Below, in pieces: positions 13,684 through 18,461 of a stretch of 18,461 nt of DNA. A model generated the notes under the pieces. It was not told the DNA's origin and did not search any database. It saw nothing but the letters and a program-made list of their open reading frames with translations. The position numbers and the translations under genes were made by a program. Position 1 is the first letter of the stretch. Each line of letters opens with the position of its first letter. The DNA comes from Bacillota bacterium (GTDB taxonomy: Bacteria; Bacillota; Clostridia; Clostridiales; Clostridiaceae). The stretch lies in assembly GCA_023445445.1 (NCBI GenBank), contig JAEXLD010000088.1:1-18461 (forward strand), written 5' to 3'.

Positions 13684-13711
13684 AAATCCACGATAGAAAT
13701 GTCGTGGATTT
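13684..13711 (-). terminator. Intrinsic terminator after the beta-glucoside operon
   Basis: A perfect ten-base-pair stem AAATCCACGA / TCGTGGATTT with an eight-base loop, followed on the minus strand by TTTTACTTTAG, about 40 bases past the phospho-beta-glucosidase stop. The stem sequence closely matches the terminator at 11306-11336. Confidence 0.8.
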
Positions 13712-13751
13712 ATTGTTTCTTTTATAAAATATATTTAATTGTAATGATACT

Positions 13752-15197
13752 TTATTCTAAATCTTCTCCATTAGATTCAATAACTTTTTTATACCAATAA
13801 AATGAATCCTTACGTGACCTATTTAATGTTCCACTTCCATCATTGTGTTTATCAACATAAATAAATCCATATCTCTTTTTCATTTCACCAGTTGATATAC
13901 TAACTAAATCTATGCATCCCCATGGAGTATATCCCATTAAGTCTACTCCATCTTTAACTGCTTCTTTCATCTGTTTAATATGTTCACGTAAATAATCAAT
14001 TCTATAACTATCATGGATTGATCCATCTTCCTCTACTTTATCAATTGCTCCAAGTCCATTTTCAACTATCATTATTGGAATCTGATATCTTCCATATAAC
14101 TCATTTAATAGGTATCTTAAACCTTGAGGATCAATTTGCCATCCCCAATCACTGGACTTAAGATATGGATTCTTAACACCCATAATTCCATTTCCAGCTG
14201 TTTTTTTCGCTTCTTCATCATCTGTACTACATGTACTCATATAGTAGCTGAAGCTGTAGAAATCAACTGTACCATTTTTAAGTATATCTTTATCTCCATC
14301 TTCCATTACTATAGAGATTCCCATTTCATCAAACATTCTCTTTGTGAAGTAAGGATATGCTCCTCTTACCTGTACATCTCCACAGAAATAATTCATTCTC
14401 ATTTCCTTCTGAGCCAATATTACATCATCAGGGTTACATCTGTATGGATAGAAACATCCTCCAGCAACCATACATCCAACTTTAAATTCAGAATTTATTT
14501 CATGAGCTAACTGTACTGCTTTAGCACTTGCAATAAACTGATGATGAAGTGCTTGATATCTTTTAGTTAATTGTTCTGTTGTACTCTTAAGTCCTAATAC
14601 CTGAGCTGGTCCATCTTCGCACTTAAACCCTCCAGATACAATATCACCAAGTCCTGCTGGTAAAATATTTATTTCATTAAATGTAAGCCAGTACTTAACT
14701 AAATCCTTATATTCAGTAAATAAAGTTTTACAGTATCTTATATAAAAATCTATACATTTACGGTTTGTCCACCCATTATACTTATCCATCAGGTTATATG
14801 GAATTTCATAATGGGAAATTGTTACTAGTGGCTCAATTCCATACTTTCTGCATTCTTCAAAAACAGATCTATAAAAATCTAATCCTTCTTGATTAGGTGT
14901 TTCCTCATCTCCATTTGGAAATATTCTAGTCCAGTTTATAGACATACGGAACATCTTAAATCCCATTTCTGCAAATAAAGCTATATCCTCTTTATATCTG
15001 TGATAAAAATCAACACCTTCATGAGATGGGTAATAAATATCATCCTGAATTTTATTAGTGAAATAACGATGTTTATCAACAGCACCGCCTGTCATATGAT
15101 CACAAACGCTGTCTCCTTTTCCACCTTCCTTCCATCCACCTTCAAACTGGTTAGCAGCTGTTGCTCCACCCCAAAAAAAATCTTTTTTAAAACTCAT
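13752..15197 (-). CDS. bglA: 6-phospho-beta-glucosidase (glycoside hydrolase family 1)
   Basis: A 481-residue GH1 enzyme that hydrolyses phosphorylated beta-glucosides, such as cellobiose 6-phosphate or salicin 6-phosphate, in the cytoplasm. The acid/base glutamate is Glu175 in LTFNEINI and the nucleophile is Glu379 in IVENGLGA. The 6-phosphate-binding signature is present as Ser435, Lys441 and Tyr443 in SISTGEMKKRYGFIYVD, which separates phospho-enzymes from plain beta-glucosidases. Start is ATG 15195-15197, with GGAGG eight bases upstream; the frame extends to a TTG that belongs to the ribosome-site region. The gene lies 23 bases after the PTS transporter and is the last of the operon, so it should act on the sugar that transporter phosphorylates. 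Confidence 0.95.
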   Translation of the reverse strand: MSFKKDFFWGGATAANQFEGGWKEGGKGDSVCDHMTGGAVDKHRYFTNKIQDDIYYPSHEGVDFYHRYKEDIALFAEMGFKMFRMSINWTRIFPNGDEETPNQEGLDFYRSVFEECRKYGIEPLVTISHYEIPYNLMDKYNGWTNRKCIDFYIRYCKTLFTEYKDLVKYWLTFNEINILPAGLGDIVSGGFKCEDGPAQVLGLKSTTEQLTKRYQALHHQFIASAKAVQLAHEINSEFKVGCMVAGGCFYPYRCNPDDVILAQKEMRMNYFCGDVQVRGAYPYFTKRMFDEMGISIVMEDGDKDILKNGTVDFYSFSYYMSTCSTDDEEAKKTAGNGIMGVKNPYLKSSDWGWQIDPQGLRYLLNELYGRYQIPIMIVENGLGAIDKVEEDGSIHDSYRIDYLREHIKQMKEAVKDGVDLMGYTPWGCIDLVSISTGEMKKRYGFIYVDKHNDGSGTLNRSRKDSFYWYKKVIESNGEDLE

Positions 15198-15220
15198 CTG
15201 TCTTACCTCCAAGTAGTCTA

Positions 15221-16594
15221 TTATGCTTCTTCAACTTTATACATAAATAATGTGATTATAAATGTTGCTACAAGAGTAACTAACATACTTACTGCCATAT
15301 ATATAAAGTTCATATTAGTTGGTCCTACAAATCCTGCAAGTCCGAATACTCCAGCACTTCCTGCAAATGCATAACTGTAAACCTTCATTAATCCTGCAAA
15401 GGCTGCTCCAATAAAGTTACCTATCATACATGCATATAAAGGTGTCTTAAATCTTAAGTTAATTCCAAATAATGCTGGTTCAGTAACGCCACCTACAACT
15501 GCTGTTACAGCACTAGATGCTGCTGTTGATTTTAATGTTTTATCTTTGCTCTTTACAGCTACTGCTGCTGCTGCTGCTCCCTGACCTATGTTAGATAATA
15601 CACATGCAGTACATACTATTGGTTCGAATCCAAAAGAAGCAAATGACTGGAACATATATGGAACTAAAGCTCCGTGCATACCTGTTACTATTAATAATGG
15701 ATATACTGATGCTAGAACTGCAACTCCTAAGAAACCTACTGTATCATATAACCACATAATTCCTTGTGCTAAATAAACTCCTAAGAAAGCTCCTGCTGGT
15801 CCAATTAAACATAGAGTTAATGGTAACATTACAAGAGTAGTTGCTAGTGGTACAAATAAAACCTTTATTGCTTCTGGTGCAATTTTTCTGAAGAATTTTT
15901 CAACATATGACATTACATATACTGCTATAATTATTGGAAAAATACTATTTGCATAATTTGCTGCATATATTGGAAGTCCAAAGATAGACATTTCAACGTT
16001 ATTAGCAATATTTCCTGTAAATGTTGGGTGTAATAAGATTGCTCCTATAAGCATTCCAAGTCCCATATTAGTTTTAAATTTAGTAGCTGCTGTTGCTCCT
16101 AAGAAGATTGGTAAGAAGTAGAAACCTGCATCAGCTGCAAAAGTTAATACTGTATGTGTAGGATTACCTGCTGTAAGTATACCCATCAATTCACATAATA
16201 TAACTATAACCTTTAACATACCAGCACCAATCATTATTGGTAATATTGGTACAAGACTTCCTGCTAAACCATCTATAATTGCTGCAAAACTAAATTTCTT
16301 CTTATCTAAATTTTCATCAATAGATTTTGCAGCTGCATAATTAGCTTTTTCACATACTACCTTATATACATCAGCTACTGATGATCCTATAATAATTTGT
16401 AGTTGATCATTAGACCATTGTGCACCAACTACTCCTTTTAAATTTTTAATTTCATCTAATTTAACAGCACTCTTATCTTTTAGTGTAAATCTTAAACGTG
16501 TCATGCAGTGAATAAAACTACTTATGTTATCCTTTCCACCTATAAGTTCTAAAACATTAATTGCAAGTTGTTCATACTTTTGATTTTTAGACAT
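15221..16594 (-). CDS. bglP: PTS beta-glucoside transporter, EIIBC (no EIIA domain)
   Basis: A 457-residue membrane protein of the glucose/beta-glucoside PTS superfamily, which imports and phosphorylates the sugar. The EIIB domain (about residues 1-85) has its phosphorylated cysteine at Cys30 in SFIHCMTRLRF. The EIIC domain (about 100-457) has about ten membrane segments and the substrate-site motifs GMHGALVP (305-312) and GGVTEPALFG (368-377). The chain stops after EIIC; BglF/BglP-type proteins of about 610-630 residues carry a C-terminal EIIA, so here EIIA must come from another protein. GGAG precedes the ATG. Transcription from upstream must pass two RAT/terminator switches, which points to induction by its substrate through the neighbouring antiterminator. 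The exact beta-glucoside is not determined. Confidence 0.94.
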   Translation of the reverse strand: MSKNQKYEQLAINVLELIGGKDNISSFIHCMTRLRFTLKDKSAVKLDEIKNLKGVVGAQWSNDQLQIIIGSSVADVYKVVCEKANYAAAKSIDENLDKKKFSFAAIIDGLAGSLVPILPIMIGAGMLKVIVILCELMGILTAGNPTHTVLTFAADAGFYFLPIFLGATAATKFKTNMGLGMLIGAILLHPTFTGNIANNVEMSIFGLPIYAANYANSIFPIIIAVYVMSYVEKFFRKIAPEAIKVLFVPLATTLVMLPLTLCLIGPAGAFLGVYLAQGIMWLYDTVGFLGVAVLASVYPLLIVTGMHGALVPYMFQSFASFGFEPIVCTACVLSNIGQGAAAAAVAVKSKDKTLKSTAASSAVTAVVGGVTEPALFGINLRFKTPLYACMIGNFIGAAFAGLMKVYSYAFAGSAGVFGLAGFVGPTNMNFIYMAVSMLVTLVATFIITLFMYKVEEA

Positions 16595-16690
16595 TTTTTC
16601 TTCTCCTTTTACTATTTATTTATATACTTTAAACAGTACCTAGCTAGTTTAAATTAATACTTAAATCCTTATATCTAGGAATTTTAGTGC

Positions 16691-16735
16691 AAAAAAATAC
16701 CGAAATGACATTTTTATAAGATGTCAATTTCGGTA
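16691..16735 (-). terminator. Terminator 2 in the PTS leader, controlled by RAT 2
   Basis: A long stem in minus-strand RNA: TACCGAAATTGACAT pairs with ATGTCATTTCGGTA with a single bulge, followed by TTTTTTTG. Its 5' arm overlaps the end of the RAT at 16732-16759 (shared TTACC), so RAT and terminator cannot form together. Confidence 0.92.
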
Positions 16736-16759
16736 ATGCCTCATTATGAGTTACAAGCC
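16732..16759 (-). promoter_or_regulatory. Ribonucleic antiterminator (RAT 2) for a LicT/BglG protein
   Basis: A 28-base element reading GGCTTGTAACTC, then ATAAT, then GAGGCATTACC on the minus strand. It keeps the family pattern GGxTTGTxACT, AGGCA, ACC seen in LicT, SacY and BglG targets. It overlaps the 5' arm of the following terminator, and lies about 140 bases upstream of the PTS start codon. Confidence 0.88.
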
Positions 16760-16914
16760 TTATTTTATTACAACATTCTACTAATTTGTATTTTATTTAA
16801 ACCTAGCTAATATACCTTATTTATCTAAAGCTATTTTAACAATATCTTTTAAGTTATATTATTGTGAATGTACTAAGTTGTTAATTACATTATCTTTTTA
16901 AAGATTAAGAATAT

Positions 16915-16982
16915 AAAAAACTCTCTTGAGTATTACAAAAAATGAAATAATTATCATTTTAGGTAATGCCTCCAAGAGAGTT
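16915..16982 (-). terminator. Terminator 1 in the PTS leader, controlled by RAT 1
   Basis: In minus-strand RNA AACTCTCTTG pairs with CAAGAGAGTT, enclosing further pairings (ATTAC with GTAAT, AAAATGA with TCATTTT), followed by TTTTTTATA. Nearly the whole RAT 1 lies within its 5' arm, so the two structures exclude each other. It lies about 100 bases after the antiterminator gene. Confidence 0.9.
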
Positions 16983-16989
16983 ACAATCC
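16962..16989 (-). promoter_or_regulatory. Ribonucleic antiterminator (RAT 1) for a LicT/BglG protein
   Basis: A 28-base element reading GGATTGTAACTC, then TCTTG, then GAGGCATTACC on the minus strand. It differs from RAT 2 mainly in the apical bases. It lies just downstream of the antiterminator gene and inside the first terminator. Confidence 0.9.
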
Positions 16990-17078
16990 TAATTAAATCT
17001 TCGAATTTATTATATAACTATATGTAATTGTTGTCAATACAAAATTTTAATTTTTTTTAACTGTTTTTTTAACATAAA

Positions 17079-17903
17079 TTATCTATTATTTATAATTCTC
17101 TTAATATGTATCATTAAATATAGAAGTTCATCATCAGTGGTCTTAGCATTTAGCCTTCTATCAATGCAGTTTCCTATAATTTTTGTACATTCATATATTC
17201 TAGGTTCCTTTGCCTTCATTGTATCTAAAAGGTCTTCATTTTCATTAGCAAACTGTTCCTTTTGCTGCACCCTTCGTATAAAGTATCTTAAATGCATAAC
17301 AAAACGATTATACTTAAAGCTTTTTCTATTAATAGTTATTGAAAAGAAATCTTCAATTTTTTGAACTGTTGCTCTAATAAGTTCTTCTGTATCAATCCCT
17401 TCAACTTCATTATCAGTTTCTTCTTCTGCATTAACAAAGTGCATTGCAATATTAGTTATTTCACTTTCTGGGAAATAATAGCCAAGCTCCTTTTCGATAA
17501 GCTTTACAGCAAACCTCCCAAGTTCTGTTTCTTTAGGATATAGTTCTTCTATATCATATGAAAATAACATTTTCATAACCTTATATTTTTTAAGTCTTGT
17601 AATTGCAAAATTAATATGATCTGCTAAACTTACAACAAGATTAGGATTAAGTTTGCAATTCAATGTATTTTTTGCTTCTTCCACAATTAAAGCTGATACA
17701 TGAAAAATATCTTCTGGAATTTCAGCCATTAGCTTATAAAAGCTTTTGTCTATTCTATAAAATGTCATAGAAATTTTACTTAAATCCTCTAACTCATAAG
17801 GAACCTTTGGAAATCCTATACCTTTTCCAAATGCAATTAGATCATTACCATCAGCATCAATGCATATTGCAGCATTATTATTAATTTTTTTTAATACCTT
17901 CAT
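17079..17903 (-). CDS. licT: Transcription antiterminator, LicT/BglG family
   Basis: A 274-residue antiterminator. The N-terminal RNA-binding CAT domain (about residues 1-55) contains KINNNAAICID and GKGIGFPK, and binds RAT hairpins to stop terminator formation. Two PRD domains follow. Their PTS-phosphorylatable histidines are His96 (ADHINFA) and His155 (AMHFVNA) in PRD1, and His204 (VMHLRYF) and His266 (MIHIKRI) in PRD2, close to the positions in Bacillus subtilis LicT. The usual model is that without sugar the EIIB phosphorylates PRD1 and inactivates the protein, while HPr phosphorylation of PRD2 activates it. GGAGG precedes ATG 17901-17903. The gene is first in the operon, upstream of the two RAT elements and the transporter it should control. 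No RAT was found in its own leader, so it may be made without autoregulation by antitermination. Confidence 0.95.
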   Translation of the reverse strand: MKVLKKINNNAAICIDADGNDLIAFGKGIGFPKVPYELEDLSKISMTFYRIDKSFYKLMAEIPEDIFHVSALIVEEAKNTLNCKLNPNLVVSLADHINFAITRLKKYKVMKMLFSYDIEELYPKETELGRFAVKLIEKELGYYFPESEITNIAMHFVNAEEETDNEVEGIDTEELIRATVQKIEDFFSITINRKSFKYNRFVMHLRYFIRRVQQKEQFANENEDLLDTMKAKEPRIYECTKIIGNCIDRRLNAKTTDDELLYLMIHIKRIINNR

Positions 17904-17968
17904 TTGTGTCCTCCTGAATATCCCTCAAGATTATGTTTAAGAAAAAGATATATTCTCCCTTAGTAAAT

Positions 17969-18011
17969 AAAAAAAAACTTAATATACTAATAAATCATTA
18001 TTTATATTAAG
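17969..18011 (-). terminator. AT-rich hairpin with U-tract in the licT leader (possible attenuator)
   Basis: CTTAATATA pairs with TATATTAAG, with an inner AATAA/TTATT pairing, and the stem is followed on the minus strand by nine T residues (17969-17977). This has the form of an intrinsic terminator about 65-110 bases before the licT start codon, but the stem is all A-U except its closing pair, and I see no RAT overlapping it. Confidence 0.45.
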
Positions 18012-18031
18012 ATTTTTACAACTTTTCTAAA

Positions 18032-18051
18032 GAATAATAACTTTATTATTC
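18032..18051. promoter_or_regulatory. Perfect 9-2-9 dyad in the licT promoter region
   Basis: GAATAATAA, two bases, then TTATTATTC form a perfect inverted repeat. It overlaps the -10 box of the candidate licT promoter at 18048-18075 by four bases, so it is placed where a repressor would act. The regulator is unknown. Confidence 0.4.
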
Positions 18052-18075
18052 TATTAATAGGTTATTAAATAACAA
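18048..18075 (-). promoter_or_regulatory. Candidate promoter for licT
   Basis: On the minus strand TTGTTA (18070-18075) and TAGAAT (18048-18053) are 16 bases apart, about 145 bases upstream of licT. The match is moderate in very AT-rich sequence. The rest of the gap 17904-18226 contains no gene I can see. Confidence 0.35.
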
Positions 18076-18226
18076 CATTTACATATTCCACATAAAAAAA
18101 ATATATAAATAATACAATATATAACTTAAATTAATATTTATTTTTACCAAAATATTAACATCTGCTATATTTTTTGTCAATACTGCATACTGTCTTAGAT
18201 AAAATAAGGATAGCTTTACTAAATAA

Positions 18227-18248
18227 AGAGGTTGCCTAAGCAACCTCT
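18227..18248 (-). terminator. Terminator after the TauE/SafE-type gene
   Basis: A perfect nine-base-pair stem AGAGGTTGC / GCAACCTCT with a four-base loop, followed on the minus strand by TTTATTTAG. It lies 41 bases past the stop codon of the gene at the window edge. Confidence 0.75.
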
Positions 18249-18288
18249 AATAAAAATTATTCTCATTTTATTGATACTTTCTTTTAAC

Positions 18289-18461
18289 CTACAGTATTCC
18301 CATCCATATTTTCACTGCTGTAGCAAGAATAAGCACTGCTAAAGCATTTTTAAGTATTTTTGCATTAACTTTCTTACTAGAGGCTGCCCCTAATGGAGAT
18401 GCAATAAGACTTGCTACTACCATTATTAAAGCTGGAACTAATTCTACTTGTCCTGTAGTAA
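18289..18461 (-). CDS. TauE/SafE-family membrane protein, C-terminal fragment
   Basis: The last 56 residues of a membrane protein whose 5' part lies beyond the window. They read through MVVASLIASPLGAASSKKVN and then LKNALAVLILATAVKIWMGIL before a TAG stop. The small-residue SPLGA segment, a lysine-rich loop and a final hydrophobic helix are typical of the C-terminus of TauE/SafE (DUF81) proteins, which are putative exporters of sulfite, sulfoacetate or other organic anions. The fragment is too short to assign a substrate. A hairpin terminator follows, so it is not part of the licT operon. Confidence 0.7.
   Translation of the reverse strand, partial: TTGQVELVPALIMVVASLIASPLGAASSKKVNAKILKNALAVLILATAVKIWMGIL

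Noticed and set aside
14124..14510. A 128-codon plus-strand frame, with similar ones at 15000-15374 and 6439-6846
   Set aside because: They lie wholly or almost wholly antisense to clear, conserved genes (phospho-beta-glucosidase, PTS permease, ureC) and have no family features.
1..18461. tRNA or rRNA genes, CRISPR arrays, insertion sequences, phage or toxin-antitoxin genes
   Set aside because: No cloverleaf-like segment, no spaced direct-repeat array, and no transposase, integrase or phage-like protein was found.

Overview
The window is very AT-rich. All the genes I can support lie on the minus strand, most have strong AGGAGG-type ribosome binding sites, and several start with TTG or GTG. 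This points to a low-GC Firmicute, most likely Clostridium sensu lato; I cannot name the species. Read in the direction of transcription, from high to low coordinates, the layout is as follows.

(1) 18289-18461: the 3' end of a TauE/SafE-type membrane protein, followed by a hairpin terminator. (2) 13752-17903: a beta-glucoside operon with a LicT/BglG-type antiterminator, two tandem RAT/terminator switches, a PTS EIIBC without an EIIA domain, and a GH1 6-phospho-beta-glucosidase. The antiterminator should sense sugar through PTS phosphorylation and allow read-through into the transporter and hydrolase genes. (3) 11391-13565: a MATE efflux protein and a nitroreductase, each with its own candidate promoter; a clear terminator follows the nitroreductase.

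(4) 2858-11213: a compact ureolysis module. It contains an ECF-type nickel transporter (fused NikMN, NikQ, NikO), the three urease subunits UreA, UreB and UreC, the accessory proteins UreE, UreF, UreG and UreD, and a UreI/AmiS-family urea channel. It therefore encodes metal uptake, the apoenzyme, the nickel-insertion machinery and substrate entry in one co-oriented block. Two places look like internal control points. One is the nikO-ureA gap, with dyads and a candidate promoter. The other is the ureC-ureE gap, with a hairpin and a heptanucleotide repeat array.

(5) 2448-2678: a badly decayed remnant of a KDPG/KHG aldolase gene, internally deleted and frameshifted, lying between the urease block and the carbon-metabolism genes. 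(6) 1-2393: a split transketolase (N- and C-terminal subunits) followed by the 5' part of a phosphohexomutase gene that runs off the window.

I did not find a wholly new system. The observations most worth following up are the doubled RAT switches, the aldolase remnant beside the urease block, the ureC-ureE intergenic element, a urea channel with no histidine at all, and several uncharacterised dyads at candidate promoters. Several gene starts are set below at positions other than the longest open frame because of the ribosome binding sites.
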